NCBI GenBank assembly: GCA_021029095.1
Contig: JAJOHG010000009.1
Span: forward strand, 1,042,304 to 1,106,303
Source of the DNA: Phellopilus nigrolimitatus
Taxonomy: Eukaryota; Basidiomycota; Agaricomycetes; Hymenochaetales; Hymenochaetaceae
Direction of reading: 5' to 3'
Length of the DNA: 64,000 bases
Below the pieces are notes generated by a model that did not search any database, was not told the DNA's origin, and was given only the letters and a program-made list of their open reading frames with translations. Shown here in pieces: positions 1 through 12,099 of the stretch (positions are counted from its first letter, which is position 1; every line of letters starts with the position of its first letter). The position numbers and the translations under genes are program-made.

Positions 1-1744
1 TAGGTCCGGCGATCTTGGTTGTAAGTGACCCGTCTTACTTTAAAATAACTCTTGATCTCATATTTCCGCAGTTAGTGAAGCATACATGATTGGCGATGTT
101 CAAGTCAACAACCTTAAGTCTTTGATGGACGTATGTCGTTCAGCGCTTATCCTTTTATACTCCGTTGAACTCAATTTGAATTTGAAAGTTGTGGCTTGAC
201 AACCGTTCTGGGATGGCGGGCCTATCAACTACCTTAAGCAAGATAGTTTCGACCATAAGTGGGCTGTCAAACGCCTTCACCGGTCAGACACGATCGAGAG
301 CACGCCTGAACGCCATTGCGAGTTACGATCAGTCTAACGAGCTCTTCAAAGTGAGCAAATCGTGTTTTGCCTGTCTTTCACTAGCATTTTAATGACGTTT
401 TTTTTTTGAAACGTAAATAGGCGTTCCTAAGCAAAGAGATGATGTATTCGACCGCGCTTTGGAGCGATGCCGAAGGCGGGTTTCGAGGCGACTTGGAGTC
501 GGGTCCCCGGCCAGGTGACTTGGAAGCCGCTCAGCTTCGAAAGCTTCATCACGTCTTGCGTCAAGCTCGAGTAAAACCGGGTGACCGCATCCTCGAGTTC
601 GGCTCCGGATGGGGAGGGCTGGCCATAGAGGTACGACAAACTCGGCAAAATATAAGGTTTTCTTCTTCTAAACAGAACAAAAATTGCTTCTTGAACAGGC
701 GGCACGCAGTTTTGGCTGTGAAGTCGACACTGTGACGTTGTCTGTTGAGCAGAAATCCCTTGCGGACGAGCGCATCAAAGAGGCCGGGCTTGAAGGCCGA
801 GTGCGCGTCCACCTCATGGACTATCGCGAACTTCCGCCCGAGTTCGAGAAGGCCTTCGATGCGTTCATCAGCATCGAAATGCTTGAGGTAACCGTCTTCT
901 CCTAATTTTTCCTAATTTTTTTTTCTAATCGGATATCACTTTTTGTCTTCTCTAGCATGTCGGCGCTAAGGTAAGTTTGCGCAGTCTGCAGTCCCTATAT
1001 GATTTCTGACTTCCCATTGTCCTATTTTTATTTTTATTCTTGTTTCTTCGTCGCTCAGTACTACAACACGTACTTCTCTCTTGTTGACTGGGCACTCAAG
1101 TCCGAGAATGCCGCCGTCGTCGTCACGTCATCCTCATTCCCGGAGTGCCGCTTTTCGGGCTATCAGTGAGTGTCCTGTTGACATAGCTCCGGAACATAGC
1201 GCATATTTCTCATGATATTCTTCTCCACGTAATTTTTATCGTGCATTTGAAACGGCAGGGCGGAGGACTTTATGCGGCGGTATATGTGGCCGAACTCGTG
1301 CTTGCCTAGCGCGACCGCGCTGATCACTGCAGCGCATTCAGCATCACAGGGTCGATTTACGCTCGAAGGCGTCGAAAACCACGCTGCCCGTGAGTCATAC
1401 TACACAGTGCGCACTAACGTCAAAGAGAAAAGTGGAGCTAATTCAACTCCAGACTACCCTCGCACGCTACGGGAATGGGGCCGGCGTCTCGAGGCGAACT
1501 TGACGCAGGAGATGCTCATGAAAGATTTCCCCGCTCTGAAGAGCCGGGCGGAGTTCGACGCATTCAAACGCAAGTGGCAGTATCTGTATGCCTACGCTGG
1601 CGCGGGCTTCGCGAAGGGATACATCACTTGCCACATGTTAACGTTCATCCGCCAAGTCAGTGTGTTTGATCTCCTTTTTGAGATAACGCTTGCTAATCAT
1701 ATGTGCTTCTGCAGAATGACGGACCAGCAGTCCCTTGCTACTAA
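1..1744 (+). CDS. Cyclopropane-fatty-acyl-phospholipid synthase-like methyltransferase, 5' truncated
   Basis: SAM-dependent enzyme expected to add a methylene across double bonds of phospholipid acyl chains. The gene starts before the window. Exons recovered by splicing include 72-130 (EAYMIGDVQVNNLKSLMD), about 189-351 (WLDNRSGM...), 421-630, and later pieces. The exon near 421 carries MMYSTALWSD, followed by the SAM-binding motif ILEFGSGWGGLAIE, both typical of the CFA synthase family. Later exons give SIEMLEHVGAKYYNTYF-like sequence (the conserved ExxEHVG region) and a C-terminal FAKGYIT segment. A last intron ends in CAG at 1714 and the protein ends NDGPAVPCY at the stop 1742-1744. The catalytic C-terminal half looks intact. 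The N-terminal half, probably with the amine-oxidase-like domain often fused in fungi, is outside the window, so that part is inference. Confidence 0.85.
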
Positions 1745-4700
1745 ATAACTCTCTACTCTTCCTATTAGTTTCGTCTTTTCTCTATCATTGATTGAAAAGG
1801 TTTCTTGGATATGTTTTACCACAAAGATACTTAATTGTAAATATTTGTATTATTGCCTGTAAATAGACAATTCAATGGAGTTTTGTTGCAATGGCTTTAC
1901 ATTGACCGGAATACTCAGTTACCACTGCTCTCGAACAGCTTCTCGAAACAGCTTGGCGCGACGCCAGATCCTAAGGGTCTCTAACAATGGTGGTTTTTTC
2001 CATGTTTGTAATAGACCCGCAAGTCGGAGGAGGATTCACAAGAACGAGAGTTTCACGATTATCATCAATTTTAATCGCGGGATTGGGTAAAGATAGGATA
2101 TATCGCTCCTGGAGAAGATGGTGAGTGCAGATGACCGCCAGGTCGAATTTGTCCCCGCGTCGCAGGCGGGCGGGGACTCGGAAGCGCAAATGAAGTTCCA
2201 CAGCAAGCGTGTAGTGCATATTAGGCATGGTCAAACATGACTGGCGGACATCCACAACGCAATCCAAGGTCATGGATCCGTGTGGCTTGGATCAAACGTT
2301 GATATCTGGATTCATCGGTGATCGCGATCGAGACGGGATTCAAGCACATCCGACGTCTTTCCGACTCTCGGAGCTTTTCAATTTTATTTTATTTGTATTG
2401 ACCTCGACAAATGCTACAAAAATGCAGAAGTGACTTCCATAAAATTTAAATTGAATCCCGGTCCTAGATTCATTTTCTACCGTTGCAACGAATGTTTACG
2501 GGATCGTGAAGATTGCATCAATTGGAAGGCTCGGAACAGCGTAGACAGGCGGGGGGAAGGGACGGACTTAGTACTCAGCAAGGAAGCAACGAAGCGTGTA
2601 CGAAACGCGGGAAAGTCTCAAATCTCAAGAGCCAGCAAACCAGACAAACAAAATGACTCCAAACTCAACTCATGGGATTATACCTAGCCGACCTCCACTG
2701 GATCGACCGCGCTAGATCGTGCGGGATCCGGGATCCACACCACGATCCACTCGCCTCTCGTTGGATTGCGTTTTGGATCATGTCTTGGATCGGCATATTT
2801 GACCCTGGAAATTGCTTAAATTGTATTTTTTGCTTCTTCTATCCATCTCAACCATGCCTATCCAGGAATATCCGCGACACGTACAAGAGGCCGTGCGCGG
2901 CTAGCGAGAAGAGTACGACAACACGAGAATAACGGGCTTTATCGCGGTCTTCGTTCTTGGGTGCACACGTCTTCGCGGTGAACGCCGTCGCCAATTACGT
3001 ATGTCGGAGTTCGAGGATAAATTGAGTAAAAGATGCAACTCAGCGAGGCCGACAGTAGTCTCGAATCGCCTGGATGAATAATTTTTGAAAGCGAGCTACT
3101 GGATGATATTTTAGTAGCTATTTGCAAATCGGAGCAGCGTGAGGCTCGGCGGTGGCGTAGATCGAAGCGACGATCCGATTTTGTCACGAGGACTCTAAAG
3201 CCAAAAGGTACTTTTTGACATCAGTGCTCTTCTCCCGGACTGTTACAAAATATCGGGGAATATTTCCAGGTCGAAATGTTATAAACGACCTTCATTGTCC
3301 ATGAGCAGAAATTTTCAGTGTGACTGAACGAGTATGCATGTGACCTCCTAGAATGTCAAGGTCGGCGTCATTTTATCAATGTGCTAGTCTGGAGATCATT
3401 CAGCACAGCAGGATAAACGAGGGTTCAGCTTACTGATCAAAGACCACTGATAAAGTTACTCTCCAAACGATCTGTTCAGATGGGATGAAGTTCCGCAAGA
3501 AATCGAATAAAGTTGCCACGAGGAAGGGAGCGATTACAAGAGTCTTGGAGCCTGGCAAGGTGGCGGAAGACGGCCTTATTCCACCAATTCAACGATTAAA
3601 TGAGGTCAGAGATAGGCGGCGAGATTGTATCAAGACTCACCGAATGCGCAATACGTAGGAAGTCAACCAAGGCTGGATGCCCATCAAGGAGTTGAGTGTC
3701 ATACCCAGTTGCACTGCGCAATCATGTGAAATAAGCTAAAATGACGGCAGAAGCAGGCAGGCCGGCTAACGTAAATATAAGGCTAGGCAAAGAAATCTAG
3801 AAGAATCGCATGCGGGAAGCACGACCGCCTGAACGTTATGCAGTAGATTTGGAACCGGTCCCAATGTAACGCTCACAGGATTGATACTGGAATCTTATCG
3901 CTTTCGAGCGTCGGTGAGTCCAAGTGTCCCAGAAAACGTCGAATTCTATTACGCAAACTTCATGGTAAAGAATTGCTTCGCAATATATTGCAGCGCTGTT
4001 GGAGGTCCCGGCTGCGGAAACAAGGTCGGCGGAGGAGGTCAACGGGCGAGAATCCGACCTATACCGTCGATCCGAAAGGCTCTGCGGTGAAGTTTAGATT
4101 GGCGAAGTATATTCATGCTGCCCGAAGCCCGAATTTTGAGCCCAGAAAAGTCATATTGACACCCAAAGACAAACGAAGCTTCCCACATCTCGAAAGCCAC
4201 GACAGAAGATAGCCGTAAGCTTGTTATGAATAGGACGCCTTGTCATGCCACGAGAGTCCGCTGACTCTCTTCAGAAAGCCTTTGCGGTTGACCGGACCAC
4301 ATTCCATTGTTCATCGTGGCTCTTCTGATCATGACCGCCAATCTCCACCACTAGCCTTAGAGCAAGTTGGAAGCCAGGGCGAACGAACCGAGAAAATACA
4401 ACTCTCCGGAGTTCAGCAAGGTCCGCGTTCTGCCATTTAGTTTCCGTAGCCTCTCATGAGAATCAGCATCGGACTTCACTGAACGCCCGGAAGCCACTAC
4501 GAAGTTTGAACAAGCGGTCCGCGAGGCAATACCCAGCGGAGTTCTACAGAAGCAGGAACCTCATACAAAAGAGGTTAGTGCTAAGCATTGGTTACAGCTT
4601 GAAGGGAAGTTTGAACTCGTCCTGAAAATTGTAGGTAAGTGAGGCCGGTGACCACATTGCCTTGAATACATACTTGCCAATTGGATCGCACATTTTCCGA

Positions 4701-5114
4701 TGTCAAAAGCGGTAAAATATATCGAAGTAGTTATATATGTTCATTTGATCGAACGAGTGATCTAATAAGCTTCAGAAAGCTTTGCTTCCGTTGCTTGTAT
4801 GTCCAAAGTGTAGTACAGCACGCCTTTTGGTACAAATATCTTCTGGGGCTCTTTCGAAGAATGTAAAGGTGGCTTTTGGTGGTTGGTAGTGATGGTGGTG
4901 ATGAGAGGATGGACATACCGGGCCGTTATGAACTGAAACTACGTAACACAGCTCGCGATTTGTAAGCACTTGACGCGTCCCGCGCGCGCTGACCCGACCG
5001 CGTCGAACCCTTTTCCTTCCCGTTTTCCTCGACTTCCCCTTCAGCTACTGCTCATAGATCTCAAAGAACATTAGAGTGACAAGAGCTGGGACTGGATATT
5101 TACTCGTTTACAAG
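1745..5114. other. Gene-poor stretch
   Basis: No protein family is recognised on either strand. Open frames are short and lack convincing splice chains. 2265-2770 is rich in GGATC and GATCC words (for example around 2271 and 2697-2760), which may be the remains of a decayed transposon, but no terminal repeats or target duplications were found. The last 150 bp or so form the upstream region of the APSES gene and contain GC-rich and pyrimidine-rich tracts. Confidence 0.5.
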
Positions 5115-7569
5115 ATGCCGGATCCTCAGATCTTTAAGGTCGGTGAATGTCGGGTCAGCGCAATTCTCACGTTTGACGATATGCGAGACAGGCGACGTAC
5201 AGCGGGGTACCGGTCTACGAGATGTATGTCTCGATTCAGATCATTCAACGCGTACACCTGACGTGACTTTTATGCAGGATGTGCAAGGGTGTCGCAGTCA
5301 TGCGTCGGAAGGCCGACGGGTGGCTGAACGCGACACAAATTCTCAAAGTCGCAGGCTTCGATAAACCTCAGAGAACGCGGGTACTCGAGAGAGACGTGCA
5401 GAAAGGCGAGCACTGAAAAAGTGCAAGGTGGCTACGGGAAATACCAAGGTACGTATCGACCTTGAACTGTTCCTAGCTAAGCAGACATGTAACTCGTCGC
5501 TTCTTACAGGTACCTGGATTCCACTTGAACGCGGTCTGGAGATCGCGAAGCAGTACAATTGCGAGCTTCTGCTTCGACCAATTATCGATTTTACGCCCGA
5601 CGCGAAGAGCCCGCCACCCGCACCGAAGCACGTCGTCGCTCCCGTCCCAGGACGTCAACCGGCGCGTAAGGACCGGATCATGGCGGTCCGCAGGCACGGG
5701 CACCCCGTCGCGGACCAGTGGCTAGGCTCATACCAGACGATATATCGATACGAGGGTCCGAGGACGGAACGGCCTACACCGAGCCCGTCGGAGTCATCTT
5801 CCGCATCGCCGACACCGTCCCCTATCCGCGAGACGCCAGACCAGACCATGTACAATTCAGAAGGCGAGTATTCGCGCCAATCCGCACTTCCGCGAAGGCG
5901 GAAACACGGATACGACTCGGGTTCCGACGACGACCCGAACGGATCACAAGGGCCAAACTACTGTGACGAAATTCTCGAGTATTTTATTTCGGATTCAAGT
6001 CAGATCCCCCAATTCCTTATCGCGCCTCCAAAAGACTTCAATCCGAATATGGCGATTGATGACGACGGTCATACTGCATTGCACTGGGCTTCGGCAATGG
6101 GTCGCATCCGCGTTGTAAAGCTGCTCTTGACAGCCGGCGCAGACATTTTCAAAGTAAACAAGTCAGGTCAGACGGCGCTCATGCGCAGTGTCATGTTCGC
6201 TAATAACTACGACGTACGCAAGTTCCCTGAGCTATATGAACTCTTGCATCGGTCTACGCTCAACATCGACAATTACAATCGCACGGTGTTCCATCATATC
6301 TTGGATGTCGCTATGTCGAAGGGGAAGACGCACGCCGCCCGCTACTATATGGAGACTATATTGCAGCGTCTGGCCGAGTACCCAAAAGAGCTTGCGGACA
6401 TTATAAACTTCCAAGACGAAGATGGCGAGACCGCCCTCACTATGGCTGCTCGGTGCAGGAGCAAGCGACTCGTGAAACTGCTCATCGACCACGGCGCAGA
6501 CCCGAAGATCACGAACCGCGACAGCAAGAGCACGGAAGATTACATTCTCGAGGACGAGCGTTTCCGTTCATCTCCTGTGCTACCATCGCGCACTGCAAAC
6601 ATGTCTTTTCGCACGCTGCAGGCTGGCTATCCTTCCGCGTCGGGTTCGGGCAACTACGCCGGCTCGCCGGCTCGGCTTCCCCTGCACCACTCGGTCACTG
6701 CGCAGATCGCGAGCACGCGGTGCGTCAATGACATGGCGGTCATGCTCGAGAGCCTTGCTGCATCATTCGACCAGGAGCTCAAGGACAAGGAACACGACAT
6801 GGCGCAGGCGCAACTCGTCCTGAACACGATCCAATCGGAAATCCTAGATCACCAACGCTCAGTGATGCAGCTGAAGACCCAGTGTCAAGGACTCGAAGAC
6901 GCTAAGGAGGCCCTCGTGCGGCTGAAGGGCGGTTTATCCGTGAAGATGGGTCGACGGTACCGCATGGGCCGGGAAAAGTGGCTGAGGGACGAGGAAGAGC
7001 GCGAACGCGCGGTCCGCAACACGCTGTTGGGATCAGACATTCCATTTGTACCGGGCGCCATCGCTGAAGTGCCACCAGAACCCATGGAAATCACATACCC
7101 TAACATTATGTCTGAAACGTTGGGCGACAAGGGCAGTGGCCGGCCGCAGCTCCAGATTGCAAGGGACGAAGACGTCTCGGATCTGCGTGCGCTTTACGCA
7201 GATCTTCCCAACACCGATGCCGGTGTACAGCAAGCCTGTCAGGCGCTCCGCACGGAGCTCGAGCAGTCTCGCGTGAGGCGGACAGGTTTGTTCGACCAGC
7301 TTGTGACGCTGCAAGCAGAGTCGGGGACTGGGGGTCGTATGGCACAGTATCGACGCCTGATAGGAGCTGGTTGTGGTGGATTACCACTTGGCGAAGTCGA
7401 TGATGTTTTAAACGTGCTCCTTGAAGTAAGGCTTCGGTCAATCCATCTTCAATAGTTTCGAGCTGACAGGACGTTGTTTTAACAGACGCTTGAAGCTGAA
7501 GAACCCAGTACTTCTGCGATAACGTGGAGTAGCAAGCCCAGTCGACCGGGAGTGCCAGCTGGAGGCTGA
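5115..7569 (+). CDS. APSES-domain transcription factor with ankyrin repeats (Mbp1/Swi4-like), apparent 1-nt frameshift
   Basis: Homolog of the DNA-binding subunits of the fungal MBF/SBF complexes that drive G1/S genes. The start ATG at 5115 gives MPDPQIFK. Introns at about 5139-5191, 5220-5277 and 5449-5511 join to [40 protein letters not shown] and [15 protein letters not shown], the KilA-N/APSES winged-helix signature. Ankyrin repeats follow ([20 protein letters not shown] at about 6058-6120, [20 protein letters not shown] at about 6415-6480), then a coiled-coil region. A final intron splits off the last exon, which ends in a stop at 7567-7569. The oddity lies at about 5411. The family reads ...[16 protein letters not shown], but the DNA has an extra T after the His codon (cactgaaaaa), creating an in-frame TGA. 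No GT-AG intron explains it. Either an assembly error or a genuine null lesion in the DNA-binding domain. Confidence 0.9.
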
Positions 7570-7959
7570 ATATACCATTTTTAAGATGTAGCACAAACGT
7601 GGATTCTAGTTTTTAGAGCACTTGAGTGTTATTTTCATTCCGCCGTTCATGCGCTATGTATTTATGATTACGTCTGTTCTGTAACAATACAATACTACTA
7701 ATAGCTGTACTTTCTTTACATGACATGCAGACTATAAACGCAACCCAGTATACGATGCACATGAATTTGATGGCGTTGAGACAAAAGCAAGTAATACTTG
7801 AGACAGGGACTATTGGTATATTGGCATTTTGCGTCGACAATAAAAAGGTGGCTACGCAACGAAAAAAAAAAGCCCGAAGAGCATGGAGAAATCAACCCCA
7901 AGTTCGATAAGCAAGAGATAGGATATTGCAGACGTACTTAAACACAAAAAAACGACGCT

Positions 7960-8858
7960 AGCGGAGTGAACGCCCACCCACTTCACTCCCCCCGGCGCCA
8001 TATGTTGATGCCGGGTGCCCTCTTGATGATTATTTGGTCTCTTGAAAGTGTCCAATTCATCTGTGCGCTCATGAGAAAGGTGGCAAGGAACAGAACGACA
8101 AGCCACGCACCTTGCTCTCTCAGTTGTCAGACACCAGACCGCGTTTTGAGGGGACAGAACCCCGCAGTCGTCGTTCAGTGTAGAGTGACCCCACCCCTTC
8201 ACTCTACCTGCCCAGCGCTAACTTGACGCCAAGCTCCCTCTTATTGATGTCGTATCTTGAGGGTGGCTTGAAGAAACTTGCGAACGTCTAGCATGTATTT
8301 ACCGAGAACTCAAACTCATAATGTTGGCGATCGGCGGCGGCAGTCACGTGCGTCTCAAGTTAGGTGGCTGAACGGCGAACACGACGAAAGCTCAAAAGCA
8401 TCTTGATCTTCAGGTTGTCTTGGTCTCGCAGCTGTCTTGAAGCACGTCTCAGGTTGATCTTAGTTCTTGAAGAGCGTCTTGAGGTTCTATGAGCGATCAA
8501 GTGTCAGTCGGGTGGCTGCAATCGAGGGCGTCAGCTACGTACCTTCTGCCTTCACATCGTCGAACTGCCTTGTCACTTGAGGTCTCTTGAGGTATCTTGA
8601 TGTCGTCTTGATCTCTTCGCATCTTGTCCTTGAGTCTTGTTCTTGATGTTCTGCAGTGTCAAAGGATAGGATATAAGATAGGTGGCTACAAGCCGCGGTG
8701 GCAGACACGCACCTTGTGTCTTGCTGTCTTGACTCTTACTTAATGCTTGAGGTCTGCGTGCATAGAGTTATAAGCAGGGATATGTACAATGGGAGGACGA
8801 GCCACGGACCTCACGATGGTGGTGGCATGAAGGAAAGAGAGGATGGCCAACCGGACGC
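7960..8858 (-). ncRNA. Candidate spliced CAAGA-rich minus-strand transcript
   Basis: Read on the minus strand, three intron-sized blocks show fungal splice sites. 8652-8713 opens CAAG|GTGCGT and closes CTGCAG. 8487-8542 opens GAAG|GTACGT, contains CTGAC and closes CTCATAG. 8061-8110 opens CAAG|GTGCGT and closes GCGCACAG. All are 50-62 nt, the local norm, and each holds a GCCACC word. A TATA-like box lies upstream at 8861. The exons are rich in CAAGA and ATCAAG. One frame stays open for about 60 codons across the first two junctions, with no clear ATG, so a small coding gene is an alternative to a non-coding RNA. This is inference from pattern; no homology is known to me. Confidence 0.25.
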
Positions 8859-8870
8859 CTTTTATATCCT
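8859..8870 (-). promoter_or_regulatory. TATA-like box upstream of the CAAGA-rich unit
   Basis: The minus strand reads AGGATATAAAAGG, a good TATA box. It lies about 150 nt upstream of the first candidate splice donor at 8713. No initiator element could be assigned. Confidence 0.3.
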
Positions 8871-9403
8871 ATTCTGGTTATGTGGCTGACAGATCGGACC
8901 CTTGTCACGATTCTGTCACACCCTTCTTTTGGTGCACACAGGCCAGCTTTGCTATTTGAACAGATAGTATTGGGTGAGAAATTTTTACTTCCTAAGCAAG
9001 AACGAAAGGTGTTGAGAGGGTGTTTTCAAAGTACTTGGTTTAGCAGGCGTGGGAAGTTCCGACGCGTTGTATGAGCTTGTTTACGCGTCAAGTTGTGGCG
9101 TGGGAAGTATTCGATGATCGAGCTACAAACTTGCTGCACACACGCCTGCACCGACGAAAGTCGACTTGTCTCTCAAACTGGTCTCATCTGTCTTTGATCT
9201 CAACCACCAAGTACGATCTCGATGAGATCGAAGAGTACTGGAAGCGATGGTGCCGGTGTTGAGAAAGACATCTGGACGATCTGCGATGGTGCGAAAAAGG
9301 CGATTGGCACTTTATTGGACTCCACATTTCAGCATCTAAGGTCAAAAGATAACGCGTGCGTAGCTGTTTTAACTTCCAATATGACGGTAGGGTCTGACAT
9401 CGT

Positions 9404-10844
9404 TTGTCTGATATTGGTAGATTACAAAATCAGCTGCTCATCAAGGACCTAGAGTTATACGTCCTTCGCGACTGTCTGAAACAGGCCGAGGTGGATTACG
9501 ATGAAGCAAAAACGGAGGAAAAGTCAATTGCACAGTCGTACCTGGCCGTCCCTGAGCGTCCTTTGCCTAACCTGCCATTCGAAATCATTAGTCACATTCT
9601 TTCCCTTGCATATCGTGACTCCTTTGTGAGGCTTAGAGACTTCGACGCGAAGAATAAAATACCAGCAGGAGTGGATTCATTTCTTCGGACACTCGAATTA
9701 GTGGACCCCGGGGGGCGTTTCCGGCAGTTTGTTCTCTCTTCAGCGACTTGCATCGTGAGATCGAAGGAGCTCTTGTGTACAGAAAACAAACTCCGTGCCA
9801 TACTTGCGAGGAGCATCCCAGCCAGACTCGACGTGATGCTTGATCTAGTTCGCAGACGCGGCCTCTCGGAAGAGAAGCTTGGACGCGGACTTTCTTTCCT
9901 GTCTCAGACTCCAGGTCGTTGGAATTCCCTCATGATGAGAGGTCAATGCGGCATGCAACTCCATATTTTCCAAGCTCTAAGACGGTGCATCCCTGTCCTT
10001 GTACACATCGAATATCTCCAAATCATGGTAACAAATCCGTACGACGAACATTACGAAGTCCGCTGGGATGAATCCTTTACCGGGCTCATTCATGTCGATT
10101 GCGTACCGAAGCTGCGTTCAGCAAATATTCCATTAGAATATCTTGGTCCATTTGTCTCGTCCGGACTCCTCAGTGCCGTCAGTAACCTCTCGCTCGTCAT
10201 GGTCACCCCGTCGCACCTTTCTTTTCTTCGTGATCTCCCTCACCTTACATCATTGACGTTGGTCGGGTCGAAATACTACGATTTCTATACTGATCGATCA
10301 CGTGCTCCTCAAGAGGCCCTTGGAGTCCTTTTTTTAAACATTTGAAAATCCACGGATTAGGTTCAGCGAGAGTAGAGCCAGTCCTGCAGTTATTTGCGGA
10401 CTGCATGTTAGAGGAGTTCTCGCTTGTAGTAAAGGAAGCGACCCGCATGAGTAGCGAGGGCGAACTATTTCTAGGTTTATTGGACGAGTGGTTCCCTCAC
10501 TTGTCAGTACTCGAGACCAATTGGGTAAGTACTTACAAAGGTTTGGGAGAAGCGTATCTAACACAATTGTCTTGCAGCCACATCTGACCCTTCTGTCCCT
10601 GCTTTCCATTCCGAAAAAGGATAAAAGTTGGCACTTCCCAGCTCTTCACACCCTTAACTTGTTGAAACCGGTGGATTCGACACGGTTGACCACAATGCTA
10701 CGTGCCCGAAGAAACGCTCCCAATGTCGTCTCCATCAAGCACCTGAGATTAACAAAGGGGTGCCCTAAGGGTGACGACGTGCTTGCTCTTTACGAAATTG
10801 GAAAACTGGTGCCGAACGTCATATGGTCAGAAGAGGAACAGTAA
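9404..10844 (+). CDS. F-box domain protein with LRR-like C-terminal region, apparent frameshift
   Basis: Typical of the large agaricomycete F-box family, likely an SCF ubiquitin-ligase adaptor. A short coiled-coil start (LQNQLLIKDLELYVLRD) is followed by the F-box core RPLPNLPFEIISHILSLAYRD at about 9570-9630. A long helical/LRR-like region follows. An intron from about 10525 to 10577 joins LETNW to PHLTLLSLL, and the protein ends IWSEEEQ at 10844. At 10330-10337 the frame breaks. A run of seven T leads to a stop, while the correct continuation (KHLKIHGLGSARVEPVL) is in another frame and would be restored by one more T. Start 9404 is the first ATG of the open frame; an upstream exon is possible. 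Function beyond the F-box is unknown. Confidence 0.75.
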
Positions 10845-12099
10845 CCAGTCTTCTTCGCCCGAGTCTTACGATCTTGTTCATGGTGCAAGGAATTCACGAA
10901 GGCTCGGAAATATAATCTTGGGAAGCAATCCAAACATCCTGCGCTACATACGGCTTCCACACGGGCTATCGCCTATTCGCGCTGAAACCGAAACCAATGG
11001 CTTCCCCCTTCTGTATGACGAACTCTGCGGTTGAACAGGGCTTTTGTTTCGAATGGCATATGGTCAGCCCCGAAGCCACAGAAGTAGAGAGTCGCTAATC
11101 AGACGACTCTGAACGGCGCTGATTTTGGCAATAAGAAGCACCGCGAGCGGAAGAACCGCCCGCCGATGAGCGGTGTTTCACTGAATGCCTGTGCGCCGCC
11201 GCCGTTTTACCCTCGAGCTCGCCGTCGACTGCGGCGAAGTCCACGATCAGGGACTAGCAATATGGAACCCATCCCACCCCCAAAAGAAGACATGAAGCGC
11301 GAACGAGCCGTGACCGGGGTCTGCACACACCACACACTTTAATGTACGCCGCGAGCGGGAGCGTAAGTGGCGTATTGATGTTCTCAAAACGAGGTGCGTG
11401 TCTGAGTGGAAATGGTGAAATAAGTCACTATAGCATAGCATAAGTATTTAAAAGTACAAATGTACTTCCAAGTGACTTCTCTGGGAACTGTCAGATGCAA
11501 CCCGTAAGGCTGTGTATCAAACGTAACTGTTTTATTCGGCGGACGATATCTGCAGGACTGTCCCGCCTGTCTGTAGTATGTTGTCTCTATATCATGACGA
11601 CAATTGAGCCGTCGGCGGTGGCGTCTATGTCATGGAGAGACCTCTTCGAGAGCAGCAATTATATTTAATAGTAGATGTCTGTACGTATGCCGACCTTTTG
11701 GGCCTGAGCATTCTTTGCATTATTCTAATAATCCCTTATACAAAGTGTCCGACTTATATAAGCTTTTTTCGATTCATACGACGGATAAAGTACTCAGTAA
11801 ATGCATAGTGTCGTGGCCGACCCCGACGTCGTCGTCATATGAAGTAGATTCCGTGCTGCGCGCTGAAATGCCAAGGGCTGAGCGCGAATGGGACGCGTCG
11901 GTCACGGACCACGGTTAACAGCCTTAACTTTTGACTCCCAACTCTCGATTGCAATATTCTCGGCATGGTCTCCTGCAGCCTCTAAAATTATCTGGAATAA
12001 GTTCCGCTTCTGCTTTATTCTTTGAATACTTGCCCGGCGAAACTGTCTTGAACGAGGTTCTGGTTCCCAGCCGACGCGCTGCTAGTCTGCTTGTAGGTC
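10845..12099. other. Intergenic, no recognised gene
   Basis: Short open frames only. Includes the 3' flank of the F-box gene and the promoter of the WD40 gene. A moderately GC-rich stretch around 11100-11360 resembles F-box gene 3' sequence in base use, but nothing could be assigned to a family. Confidence 0.5.

Larger units (their letters stand above)
7570..9403. other. Intergenic region with TCTTGA/CAAGA-rich tract
   Basis: No recognised protein. 7570-7960 is AT-rich 3'-flank of the APSES gene. 7960-8890 is dense in TCTTGA/CAAG words and in recurring GGTGGC blocks about 100-230 bp apart (near 7850, 8077, 8261, 8362, 8511, 8680, 8880). The splice-like structure on the minus strand is listed separately. 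8890-9400 may contain upstream exons of the F-box gene, since the frame around 9195-9360 (YDLDEIEEYWKRW...) is acidic and helical, but it could not be joined with certainty. Confidence 0.45.

Noticed and set aside
2265..2770. A GGATC-rich decayed transposon upstream of the APSES gene
   Set aside because: Words are repeated, but no paired terminal repeats or target duplication could be found, so it is not listed as an element.
8001..8220. Tandem repeat of about 230 bp around the CCCACCC...CTTCACTC words
   Set aside because: Only short words are shared between the putative units; no alignable repeat unit was found.
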